This document shows, piece after piece, positions 43,358-51,017 of a DNA stretch of 64,000 nt; position 1 is the first letter of the stretch; every line of letters starts with the position of its first letter. Made by a program: the position numbers and the translations under genes. The notes below the pieces were generated by a model. It was not told the origin of the DNA. It did not search any database and saw only the letters and a list, made by a program, of their open reading frames with translations. The DNA is taken from the NCBI RefSeq assembly GCF_000334455.1, contig NZ_BANX01000011.1, positions 248,001-312,000 of the forward strand. Direction: 5' to 3'. Source of the DNA: Gordonia soli NBRC 108243 (GTDB taxonomy: Bacteria > Actinomycetota > Actinomycetes > Mycobacteriales > Mycobacteriaceae).

Positions 43358-43411
43358 GACACTCAGTGCCACGGTTTGATCACTATCCTAAACTTCTCGG
43401 CACTCAGTGCC
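43358..43411. promoter_or_regulatory. Pair of palindromic operators upstream of fadE25
   Basis: GACACTCAGTGCC (43358-43370) and GGCACTCAGTGCC (43399-43411) share ACTCAGTGCCA; the second is a perfect 13 bp palindrome. Their centres are 41 bp apart, close to four helical turns, between the dehydrogenase start and the TetR gene end. TetR dimers commonly bind such paired sites. Confidence 0.7.
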
Positions 43412-43423
43412 AAGTCCGACGCG

Positions 43424-44131
43424 TCACGGTTTCCGATCGTGTTCCAGCTGTTCACGCACCTGACGCCCGATCTCGGTGGGTGTCGCCGACGGATCGAAGG
43501 TCACCACCGCAACCGCCCGCCCCGGCCGATCCGGCGACGTCGCCGAGTCGGGGTCGACACCGAACTCGCTGCGCAACCGGGCCAACTCCGCACGCAGCAC
43601 CTCCAGGGTGGCGTCGGCATCACCGCGGATCATCGATCGCAGCAGATAGTTGTGCGCGCCGGTGACCGCCGCCGCGAACCCGACGATCCGCACTGCGGGT
43701 ACGTCCGGCAGTTCCCGACGCAGGTAGTCCTCGAACGCACGCTGGTAGCGGTAGGTGGTGACCAGCTCCCGATCGCGAAGTGCCGGGACCTGCTGCACCA
43801 CCCGCATCCGCCGCGCGGCCATGTCGCGGCTGTCGAGGAAGTGCCGGAAGACCAGCTCGGCCGCATCGCACACCGCCATCGGCGCATCGCCGTGAGCCGC
43901 CACCAGGTGTCGACCGACCTGGGCCAGCAACTCCTCGTGATCGGCGAAGATCACGCCCTCCTTGGAGTGGAATTGACGGAAGAGCGTGCGCCGGGAGACG
44001 CCGGCGGCCGCGGCGATCTGGTCGACCGAGGTCGCCTCGTATCCCTGCTCGGCGAACAGACGGATGGATTCGGCGACGACGAGCATCCGCGTGTCGGCCG
44101 ATCCCCCTGGGATCTCATCGGTCGCGGTCAT
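43424..44131 (-). CDS. TetR-family transcriptional regulator
   Basis: A 235-residue repressor. The HTH is MLVVAESIRLFAEQGYEATSVDQIAAAAGVSRRTLFRQFHSKEGVIFADHEEL at residues about 15-67, followed by an all-helical ligand domain. It ends 80 bases upstream of the fadE25-like gene on the same strand, with the paired operator between, and so probably controls that gene in response to an acyl-CoA or fatty acid. ATG 44131 is preferred over 44182, which adds a non-conserved leader. The Leu-Arg-rich C-terminus (REQLEHDRKP) is normal. Confidence 0.88.
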   Translation of the reverse strand: MTATDEIPGGSADTRMLVVAESIRLFAEQGYEATSVDQIAAAAGVSRRTLFRQFHSKEGVIFADHEELLAQVGRHLVAAHGDAPMAVCDAAELVFRHFLDSRDMAARRMRVVQQVPALRDRELVTTYRYQRAFEDYLRRELPDVPAVRIVGFAAAVTGAHNYLLRSMIRGDADATLEVLRAELARLRSEFGVDPDSATSPDRPGRAVAVVTFDPSATPTEIGRQVREQLEHDRKP

Positions 44132-44256
44132 GACATCCAGTATCGACCCCGCACCGGGCGATGCGTGCACGGCAGGGGTCACCCCCTCGGATGACGTTTG
44201 CTGGGACCCACGCGTCCGCGCACCTATGTTCGTTCCGGACAGGTCAGGAGAAGCCC

Positions 44257-44790
44257 GTGCACCAGCCGTATCCCCAGCACCACATGCCCGCCCCGGTGAT
44301 CCGGACCCACGCGATCGCCGATGCCGGGATGGCCGGCCGGCTCAGTCGGTCGGGCAAGCGCAGGGTGGGAGTGGTCCTGCTCATCGCGATCGGTCTGTGT
44401 TCCGTATCGGTGGTGGCGCGAGCACTGTCTCGCGGAGAACAGGCGTTCACCCTGTTCACGATCGCGGTCGGCGCGGTGTCGATGGGACTCACCGCATTCA
44501 TCTGGTTCGTGGTGATCCCCTACGGCTACCGCCGTCTGGTACCCGCCGGCAGTCGGCTGCGGGCCGAGTTCGGGCCGGCGCACATCTCCGTCACCCTCGG
44601 TTCGGTCCGTCAGGACATCGCGGTGAGCACCATCACTGGCGTCGATGCCGACGCCGTCGCGCTCCGTATCCGATCGTCGGACACCCCGGGCGCCGCCGGT
44701 GTGGTGATCCCGCGCGAGTTGGTCCCGCCGCAGGTCGAGGCAGGGCTTCTCGCACGATTCGGTGACCACCAGCCGGCGCGTCGACACTGA
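44257..44790 (+). CDS. Two-helix membrane protein with C-terminal PH-like region
   Basis: A 177-residue protein starting at GTG 44257 behind a CAGGAGA ribosome binding site. Helices at about residues 42-60 and 66-87 (VGVVLLIAIGLCSVSVVA; LFTIAVGAVSMGLTAFIWFVVIP) are followed by a beta-rich tail (YGYRRLVPAGSRLRAEFGPAHISVTLGSVRQDIAVSTITGVDADAV) that looks like a small PH or YcxB-like domain. The long N-terminal His/Pro/Gln-rich stretch is poorly conserved in appearance. Function unknown; it is divergent from the TetR gene. Confidence 0.7.
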   Translation: MHQPYPQHHMPAPVIRTHAIADAGMAGRLSRSGKRRVGVVLLIAIGLCSVSVVARALSRGEQAFTLFTIAVGAVSMGLTAFIWFVVIPYGYRRLVPAGSRLRAEFGPAHISVTLGSVRQDIAVSTITGVDADAVALRIRSSDTPGAAGVVIPRELVPPQVEAGLLARFGDHQPARRH

Positions 44791-44873
44791 CTCCGCCAGC
44801 GGCCCGCAGGCTCGTCCGGCCCGGTCGCGCACGTCGCGAAGCCCAATCCCGCCGAGGTGGCGCCGCCTGCTCG

Positions 44874-44887
44874 CTACTCTCGAGTAG
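44874..44887. promoter_or_regulatory. Inverted repeat before the acyl-CoA oxidase gene
   Basis: CTACT-CTCG-AGTAG, with ACTCT/AGAGT extending around it, lies 64 bases before the GTG at 44951. It may be an operator; no regulator is assigned. Confidence 0.3.
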
Positions 44888-44950
44888 AGAGTCGTCGCCG
44901 CGTGGAGACAACCGCGAGGGCAGGCGCCTCGGAACCGAGGGAGGACCACC

Positions 44951-46999
44951 GTGACCACGTCGGCCGAGACCACACCACCCGTCGATGATCGACCGAAGCC
45001 GCCGGTCGTCGACGAACGCGACATCGACGCCGAGGCGGCCCAGACCGATGGGCCCATCGACGAGGCGAGTCGCGACCTGCTCGTCGAAGGCGTCCGCACA
45101 GCGCTCGACGGCCGGTGGCGCTCGACACGAGATGCCGTGCGCGAGAACTCCGATCGCGCCGATCTGCTACCCGACCCGTCCCGCACCCTCGCCGAGGCCC
45201 GCGCACACACGCTCGGGGTGTTGAAGGAACTCTCGCAACAGGGGTTCGCGTCCGCCGGGTTCGCGGCCGATCACGGCGGCACCGGCGACGTCGGCGCATC
45301 CATCACCTCGATCGAGATGCTCGGGTACGCCGACCTGTCGCTGATGGTGAAAGCCGGTGTGCAGTGGGGCCTCTGGGGCGGCGCCATCGAGAACCTCGGC
45401 ACCGAGCGTCATCACGAGAAGTACGTCAAGGGCACCATCGACCTCGACGTACTCGGCTGTTTCGCGATGACGGAGACCGGACACGGCTCCAACGTGCAGG
45501 CGCTGGAGACCCACGCCACCTACGACCGCGACACCCAGGAGTTCGTCGTCCACTCGACGACGCCGTCGGCGCGCAAGGACTACATCGGCGGCGCTGCCGA
45601 GCACGCCCGGTTCGCCGCGGTGTTCGCCCAGTTGATCACCGGTGGCCCCGGCGAAGAGGCGACCAGCCAGGGCGTGCATTGCTTCGTCGTCCCGATCCGC
45701 GACGAGGACGGTAACGACCTGCCCGGCGTGACCACCTCCGACGACGGATACAAGGGCGGACTTGCCGGAGTCGACAACGGGCGCATCATGTTCGACCACG
45801 TCCGCATCCCCGCCGACAATCTGCTCAACAAGTACGCCGACGTCGCAGCCGACGGCACGTACCACTCCCCCATCGAGAACCCCAACCGTCGCTTCTTCAC
45901 GATGTTGGGCACACTCATCCGCGGCCGCATCAGCGTGGCCGCGACCGCGGGCGCGGCCGCTCGCAAGGCACTGACCATCGCCACCCGATATGCCATGGTG
46001 CGCAAGCAGTTCGAGGCGCCGGACGGCGACGACGAGATCGTGATCCTGGACTACCTGGGCCACCAGCGCAAGCTGCTGCCACTGATCGCCAAGTCGTATG
46101 CGATCGCCTTCGCCCAGAACGAGCTGACCGGCGAGCTGCACGACATCGGCCGCGTGGCCGACGACGATTCGGTGGCCGGACGTCAGCGACAGTTGGAGAG
46201 CGATGCTGCGGGCCTGAAGGCCTATGCCACCTGGCACGCGTCCCACTCGGTCAACGTCAGCCGCGAAGCCTGCGGTGGCGCCGGCTATCTCGACGAGAAC
46301 CAGATCTCGATCATCCGCGGCGACATCGACGTGTTCACCACTTTCGAGGGTGACAACACGGTGATGACGCAGTTGGTGGCCAAGGAACTGTTGTCGTCGT
46401 ACGCCGACGACGTGCGCGGACTGTCGGCAGGCGGCTGGGTCCGCTTCATCGCCGGCATGGCCCGCGACGTGGTCGCCGAGAAGACCGCCGTACGGCAGGT
46501 GGTCCAGACGCTGTTGGAGAGTTCGGACGAGGACACCGACAAGTCGAACCTGACCGATCGCGCGACCCAGATCCGGCTGTTCCGCAACCGTGAGGACCAT
46601 CTGGTCCGCACCTGCGCCCAGCGTCTGCGGCGGGCCACCGACGACGAGAACGATCCGTTCGAGGTGTTCAACGACGCTCAGGACCACCTGCTCAAGGTGG
46701 GTTCGGCACGGACCGAGCGGATGGTCCTCGAGTCCTTCGTCCAGGCCATCGACGAGTGCGACTCCCGTTCTGCGCAGCAGTTGCTCGGCAAGGTGTGCGA
46801 TCTGTACGTCTACTCGACCCTGGAGGCCGACCTCAGCTGGTTCATGATGCACCGACACATCTCGGTGGAGCGCGCCAAGGCGATCCGTCGCGGCGTCAAC
46901 GACCTGTGCCAGGAACTGCGCCCGTACGCGAGCGTGCTGGTCGATGCCTTCGGCATCCCTGAGGCGCTGCTGGCCGCGCCGATGATCGAGAACGGCTGA
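44951..46999 (+). CDS. Acyl-CoA oxidase/dehydrogenase-like protein (large form)
   Basis: A 682-residue protein of the acyl-CoA oxidase architecture. The N-terminal acidic extension is followed by the dehydrogenase core: CFAMTETGHGSNVQALETHATYD (near residue 175), KDYIGGAAEHARFAAVFAQ, the FDHVRIPADNLLNKYADV motif and GRISVAATAGAAARKALTIATRYAMVRKQFEA, ending with REACGGAGYLDENQISIIRGDIDVFTTFEGDNTVM. A long C-terminal helical extension follows. Bacterial members may act as dehydrogenases or oxidases on medium/long acyl-CoA. GTG with GGAGG upstream; a strong terminator follows the stop. Confidence 0.88.
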   Translation: MTTSAETTPPVDDRPKPPVVDERDIDAEAAQTDGPIDEASRDLLVEGVRTALDGRWRSTRDAVRENSDRADLLPDPSRTLAEARAHTLGVLKELSQQGFASAGFAADHGGTGDVGASITSIEMLGYADLSLMVKAGVQWGLWGGAIENLGTERHHEKYVKGTIDLDVLGCFAMTETGHGSNVQALETHATYDRDTQEFVVHSTTPSARKDYIGGAAEHARFAAVFAQLITGGPGEEATSQGVHCFVVPIRDEDGNDLPGVTTSDDGYKGGLAGVDNGRIMFDHVRIPADNLLNKYADVAADGTYHSPIENPNRRFFTMLGTLIRGRISVAATAGAAARKALTIATRYAMVRKQFEAPDGDDEIVILDYLGHQRKLLPLIAKSYAIAFAQNELTGELHDIGRVADDDSVAGRQRQLESDAAGLKAYATWHASHSVNVSREACGGAGYLDENQISIIRGDIDVFTTFEGDNTVMTQLVAKELLSSYADDVRGLSAGGWVRFIAGMARDVVAEKTAVRQVVQTLLESSDEDTDKSNLTDRATQIRLFRNREDHLVRTCAQRLRRATDDENDPFEVFNDAQDHLLKVGSARTERMVLESFVQAIDECDSRSAQQLLGKVCDLYVYSTLEADLSWFMMHRHISVERAKAIRRGVNDLCQELRPYASVLVDAFGIPEALLAAPMIENG

Positions 47000-47022
47000 G
47001 CGCACGCGGGCAACCACCCGAC

Positions 47023-47062
47023 CGACGACGCCGCAGGTCCCCCCGGTCCTGCGGCGTCGTCG
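47023..47062 (+). terminator. Terminator after the acyl-CoA oxidase gene
   Basis: CGACGACGCCGCAGG and CCTGCGGCGTCGTCG form a perfect 15 bp stem with a 10-base loop, 23 bases after the stop codon. Confidence 0.8.
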
Positions 47063-47157
47063 TGTCTGCCGGGTGCAACGGGTAGTCGAGTGTTCGGGAT
47101 GCCCGCATCGGGATCGGGTGGCGATCCGGATGGCGATCCGGCGATGGGACGGCGATC

Positions 47158-47230
47158 CGGATTTCTGACACGCCAGCGGCCTCGACAGTGGACACACCAC
47201 AGTACGACCCGCACACGTGCCAAAAATCCG
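47158..47230. repeat. Dispersed 73 bp palindrome-ended element, copy 1
   Basis: Bounded by CGGATTTCTGACAC on the left and GTGCCAAAAATCCG on the right, which match as inverted repeats at 12 of 14 positions. The sequence differs from copy 2 at three of 73 positions and similarity continues about 12 bp beyond the right end. Copy 3 is at 58251. Confidence 0.85.
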
Positions 47231-47317
47231 ACAACCGGCCCCACGGGGGAGCCCCGACCCGACCCCACCCGCACGAATCCGACCCGAACGCCACATCCGC
47301 CCGAATCCCGCCGAAAC

Positions 47318-47390
47318 CGGATTTCTGACACACCAGCGGCCTCGACAGTGGACACACCACAGCACGACCCGCACACGTGCCAAGAATCCG
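47318..47390. repeat. Dispersed 73 bp palindrome-ended element, copy 2
   Basis: Same orientation as copy 1, 160 bp downstream. Ends are CGGATTTCTGACAC and GTGCCAAGAATCCG. The internal part shares the GACAGTGGACACACCACAG core with copy 1. Confidence 0.85.
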
Positions 47391-47458
47391 ACAACCGGAC
47401 CCAACAGGGTGCCCCGAGAAGCCCGAGTTGTCGGTCGAGGAGGAGGTGAGCTGCCGAG

Positions 47459-48217
47459 TCAGTCGTCGGAGCGGGACCGCGGACCGAGCCCCATCCGGAC
47501 CGCCTGGTGGGCCTCGGTCAGCTCGCTGCGGAGCCGGTCGACGTCGCGCGCCCATGCCTGCGTGAGCGTGCCGTCGGTCAACTTCAGTCCGATGCCCTTG
47601 CGGCGGCGGGGCACTGCGGGCAGTTCACCGAGCGCGCGGGCGCTCTCCCAGGTCTGATGGTCGGGACCGGTGTTGGCGGGCAGGACGCGGGAGATCTCGT
47701 CGAGGCCGATGGTCCGGGTGCCCTGTCGGAGGGTGGTCTCGGTCAGTTCGACACTGACGTGACGTCGGGCAGCGACCACCTGTACGACCGAGAAACCGAT
47801 CAGGATCACGCCGAAGATGATCAGCACCGGCCAGTGGATTCCGCCGCCGCCGGTGATCTCCATCGCGAGGACCGCGCCGATGAGGACCGGGCCGATCGCC
47901 ACGATCCACCAGCTGCCGCCTGGCTCGGCGAACAGGACCTCGCCGGGGTCGACGGGTTCGTCTGGGGTCGAGTCAGCTGCGGTCGGGTCATCTACGGTCG
48001 TGTCGGCTTCGGTATCAGCTGACTCGTTGTCGGGGTCCGGCTCGTTGTCGGGGTCCGGCTGGTTGTCGGCGTCCAACTCGTCGTCGGTGTCCGCGCGGTC
48101 CGTCACCGCGGACGGATCCGAGTCGGGACCGTCGGCCGTGTCATGGTCCGCAGAGTCGTCGGTTGTCGCATCCGACTCCGGTGTCGGATCGGATTCCGGT
48201 GTCGGGGCCGCGGTCAC
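47459..48217 (-). CDS. Two-helix membrane protein with long acidic N-terminus (Rv0513 position)
   Basis: A 252-residue protein. The first ~90 residues are a low-complexity Asp/Thr/Pro/Ala region with a repeated DPDNEPDPDNES-type motif from an 18 bp DNA repeat. Then come two helices (WWIVAIGPVLIGAVLAMEI and WPVLIIFGVILIGFSVVQVV) and a C-terminal beta/helix region (ELTETTLRQGTRTIGLDEISRVLPAN, GIGLKLTDGTLTQAWARDVDRLRSELTEAHQ) resembling DUF3093-like proteins. It lies downstream of hemB as the mycobacterial Rv0513 gene does. GTG 48217 overlaps the next gene's stop (GTGA). Function unknown. Confidence 0.75.
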   Translation of the reverse strand: MTAAPTPESDPTPESDATTDDSADHDTADGPDSDPSAVTDRADTDDELDADNQPDPDNEPDPDNESADTEADTTVDDPTAADSTPDEPVDPGEVLFAEPGGSWWIVAIGPVLIGAVLAMEITGGGGIHWPVLIIFGVILIGFSVVQVVAARRHVSVELTETTLRQGTRTIGLDEISRVLPANTGPDHQTWESARALGELPAVPRRRKGIGLKLTDGTLTQAWARDVDRLRSELTEAHQAVRMGLGPRSRSDD

Positions 48218-48672
48218 GTCTGGTTCTTCCGCTTGCCCGCCTTACCCTTCTTGGGCTGCGGTTCCACACCGGTGAACCACTTCTCCGATTCGGGTCGGTA
48301 GGCCAGCAAGGAGCCGAACAGGCCGATGAGCGCAACCAACAGCGCGACGGCCAGGTAGGGCGACTGGAAGCCCAGCGCGAGGATCAGCAGCATCGCGACC
48401 ACCACCAGGGTCAGGGCCGCCAGCGACGAGCGCCATCGCACATCGCCGAGGTAGGCCTTGCTGCCGATCAGCACATAGGCGACGCCGACCGCCGCCATCA
48501 GCACGCCGAGACCCGCCAGACTCAGCGGTGCGGACTTCACGAAGAACGCGGCGACCAGCTCGATGAGACCGAGGACGACCAGCAGCGCTCCGGCCGCGGT
48601 CCAGCATCGATGCGCCCACACCACCTGATCGGGGCGACCGGCGGGATCGGGCGTGTACTCACTGCTTGTCAC
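48214..48672 (-). CDS. Four-helix membrane protein
   Basis: A 152-residue protein starting at GTG 48672, inside the end of the preceding gene (14-base overlap). Four hydrophobic helices fill residues about 22-130 and the C-terminus is basic (QPKKGKAGKRKNQT). No family is recognised. It is the middle of three tightly overlapping membrane-protein genes downstream of hemB. The longer frame from 48741 would intrude further into the neighbour and is less likely. Confidence 0.75.
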   Translation of the reverse strand: MTSSEYTPDPAGRPDQVVWAHRCWTAAGALLVVLGLIELVAAFFVKSAPLSLAGLGVLMAAVGVAYVLIGSKAYLGDVRWRSSLAALTLVVVAMLLILALGFQSPYLAVALLVALIGLFGSLLAYRPESEKWFTGVEPQPKKGKAGKRKNQT

Positions 48673-49732
48673 TGGGGCGTCGTCCTTCGGGGTCGGGAGA
48701 ATCCTGCGCTGTGCCGCTGTCGTCGGCGGCCGGAGCACCACTGGCCGCGTCGTCGGTCACGGGATCATCATTCACGTGTTCCCCGGCAGAATGCTGAGAA
48801 CCGGCCTGCTCGTCGTCATCGTCGTCATCGGCGACCGCTGGTGCACCGGTCAGGGCGCTCCGGATGTCCGGTTGGTCGGATTGCGGCGGAGTCGCCGGGT
48901 GATGCCCGGTCTCCGGATGCTGGTGGGTCACCGACTGCTGGTGGGTCACCGACTGCTGGTGCCACTCGGCCGATTGCTGCGCCCCGGGGGCCTGCTGTGG
49001 CCAGTTCTGGGGCGGATACTGGCTACCCGGGTACGGATATTCATAGCCCTGCGGATATTGGCCCGGGTACTGGTTCTGGGGGTTGTGGTTCTGGGGGTAC
49101 GAGCCCGGGAGCTGATTCGGCGAGTACTGGCCCGGCGCGGGGTACGCGCTCGGATAGGCGGGTGTGCCGACCTGTCGGCGCCCCTGCTTGCGGAGCAGGG
49201 CCATCGCGCGGCAATAGGTTTCGGCGTCGCGCCGCAGCAGCAGCACCACGGCGCCGAGGGCGGCGACACCGCCGATCACGGTCGGGATCATCGCCCACTT
49301 CGGTTCGAGGTCACCGAACAGTGTGAACACCAGACTGACCAGCAGGTAGACGCTCATGCCCGAGAGGATCATCCGCGCGACGTTGTAGCCCTTACGGGTC
49401 AGCCAGACGAGCAACAGCGACACCGCGGTCAAGATCACGCCCAGGACCGCATAGGACGCCACGATGGTCGTGGTCGACGAGAGCAGGTCGGCCTCGGCGC
49501 GCGGGGTGTCGGCGGGCAGCTCGCGGGCACGCTCGCGCCAGAGATCGGCCGCCGACGGGTACTGGGCGACGTAGGCGACGATCTGGCTGAGGATGACGAG
49601 CAGCCACAGTTCGGTCGCGATGGTGATCGAGTCCGAGCGCGGCGGCGACTTCGGCCCCGCGGTCGGATCCCCCGACGGGGGCATTGCGGTCGGGTCCCCC
49701 GACGGGGGTGTCGGGCCCAGGGGTGAGGACAT
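48659..49732 (-). CDS. Membrane protein with Pro/Tyr/Gln-rich tail
   Basis: A 357-residue protein. Short Pro-rich repeats at the N-terminus (PPSGDPTA twice) precede four helices between residues 38 and 165, then a 190-residue disordered tail with NQLPGSYPQNHNPQNQYPGQYPQG-type repeats, duplicated QQSVTHQQSVTHQH and a poly-Asp run (DDDDDDE). Such tails occur in actinobacterial envelope and septal proteins. It starts the three-gene membrane cluster and lies beyond a minisatellite downstream of hemB. Confidence 0.75.
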   Translation of the reverse strand: MSSPLGPTPPSGDPTAMPPSGDPTAGPKSPPRSDSITIATELWLLVILSQIVAYVAQYPSAADLWRERARELPADTPRAEADLLSSTTTIVASYAVLGVILTAVSLLLVWLTRKGYNVARMILSGMSVYLLVSLVFTLFGDLEPKWAMIPTVIGGVAALGAVVLLLRRDAETYCRAMALLRKQGRRQVGTPAYPSAYPAPGQYSPNQLPGSYPQNHNPQNQYPGQYPQGYEYPYPGSQYPPQNWPQQAPGAQQSAEWHQQSVTHQQSVTHQHPETGHHPATPPQSDQPDIRSALTGAPAVADDDDDDEQAGSQHSAGEHVNDDPVTDDAASGAPAADDSGTAQDSPDPEGRRPSDKQ

Positions 49733-49762
49733 GGGCTCCAGGGTAATGAATCGGACACGGCC

Positions 49763-49930
49763 GGACTCGGGCCGCTGGTCGAGAGCCGGACTCGGGCCGC
49801 TGGTCGAGAGCCGGACTCGGGCCGCTGGTCGGGAGCCGGACTCGGGCCGCTGGTCGGGAGCCGGACTCGGGCCGCTGGTCGAGAGCCGGACTCGGGCCGC
49901 TGGTCGGGAGCCGGACTCGGGCCGCTGGTG
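49763..49930. repeat. 25 bp minisatellite, seven copies
   Basis: GGACTCGGGCCGCTGGTCG(A/G)GAGCC repeats head to tail from 49763 in 25 bp steps, the seventh copy ending at the TGGT before 49930. Copies differ mainly at the A/G position. It lies between the membrane-protein start (49732) and the hemB terminator. Confidence 0.92.
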
Positions 49931-49939
49931 ACCGCCGAG

Positions 49940-49973
49940 CGTTCCCGCGACTTCGACCGAGGTCGCGGGAACG
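49940..49973 (-). terminator. Terminator of the rex-hem operon
   Basis: CGTTCCCGCGAC and GTCGCGGGAACG form a perfect 12 bp stem with a 10-base loop, 30 bases after the hemB stop on the minus strand. Confidence 0.75.
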
Positions 49974-50002
49974 AGACGAGGTCGCGTGAGGAGACAAACT
50001 CG

Positions 50003-50980
50003 CTAGCGCAGCCAGCCGGCCGCTTCGGTCGCCCAGTAGGTCAACACGATGCCTGCACCTGCGCGACGGATGGCGAGCAGCGACTCGAGGATGGCGGCGT
50101 CGCGGTCGATCCAGCCGCGTTCGGCGGCCGCGGTGATCATCGAGTACTCCCCGCTGATCTGGTACGCCGCCACGGGCACGTCCGCCTCCTCGGCGACGTC
50201 CCGGACGATGTCGAGGTAGCTCATCGCGGGTTTGACCATCACGATGTCGGCGCCCTCGTCGAGATCGAGTCGCAACTCGCGCAACGCCTCGATGCGATTG
50301 GCCGAATCCTGCTGATAGGTACGACGATCCCCGGACAGACTCGAGGCGACCGCCTCACGGAAGGGACCGTAGAACGCGGAGGCGTACTTGGCCGTGTAGG
50401 CAAGGATCCCGACGTCGGCGTGTCCGGCGGCGTCGAGTCCGGCGCGGATCGCGGCGACCTGGCCGTCCATCATCCCGCTCGGGCCGACCAGATGCGTACC
50501 CGCATCTGCTTGCGCGACAGCCATCTCCACGTACCGATCCAGTGTCGCGTCGTTGTCCACCCGGCCGTGTTCGTCCAGGACACCGCAGTGACCGTGGTCG
50601 GTGAACTCGTCGAGGCAGGTGTCGGCCATCAGGACCGTCGTGTCGCCGAGGTCGGCGCGGAGCTCGGCCAACGCGCGGTTGAGGATGCCGTCGGCCGCCA
50701 CGCCGACAGAACCGGTGGGGTCCTTGTCCTCCGGGGTCGGGACCCCGAACACCATCACGCCGCCGACGCCCGCACGGACGGCCTCGTCGGCCGCCGCGCG
50801 CACCGAGTCGAGCGAATGCTGCACCACACCGGGCATCGACGAGATCGGCCGCGGCTCGTCGATGCCGTCGGCCACGAAAACCGGCAAAACGAGATCGGCA
50901 GGCGCCAGCCGGTTCTCGGCGACCAGACGCCGCATCGCGGGACTCGTCCGCAGTCGTCGGGGACGGATCACCGGGGCCAC
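50003..50980 (-). CDS. hemB: Porphobilinogen synthase (5-aminolevulinate dehydratase)
   Basis: A 325-residue TIM-barrel enzyme condensing two 5-aminolevulinates to porphobilinogen. Active-site lysines are in AYTAKYASAFYGPFREA and VMVKPAMSYLDIVRD (Schiff base). The metal loop is MADTCLDEFTDHGHCGVL with two cysteines rather than three; this is the usual form in this group. GTG 50980 follows a perfect AGGAGG ribosome binding site, so the open frame upstream is not translated. It is the last gene of the hem operon, 37 bases after hemD. Confidence 0.95.
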   Translation of the reverse strand: MAPVIRPRRLRTSPAMRRLVAENRLAPADLVLPVFVADGIDEPRPISSMPGVVQHSLDSVRAAADEAVRAGVGGVMVFGVPTPEDKDPTGSVGVAADGILNRALAELRADLGDTTVLMADTCLDEFTDHGHCGVLDEHGRVDNDATLDRYVEMAVAQADAGTHLVGPSGMMDGQVAAIRAGLDAAGHADVGILAYTAKYASAFYGPFREAVASSLSGDRRTYQQDSANRIEALRELRLDLDEGADIVMVKPAMSYLDIVRDVAEEADVPVAAYQISGEYSMITAAAERGWIDRDAAILESLLAIRRAGAGIVLTYWATEAAGWLR

Positions 50981-51017
50981 AGGCCCACCTCCTGGAGGTC
51001 GTGCGTGAGCGAGCGCG

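Larger units (their letters stand above)
47000..47458. other. Convergent intergenic region with terminator and two dispersed elements
   Basis: The 459 bp between the acyl-CoA oxidase and membrane-protein genes has no supported gene. It holds a long terminator (47023-47062), a tract with three GGCGATCCGG repeats (about 47120-47160) and two copies of a 73 bp palindrome-ended element (47158-47230, 47318-47390) with a 160 bp period. Confidence 0.8.
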
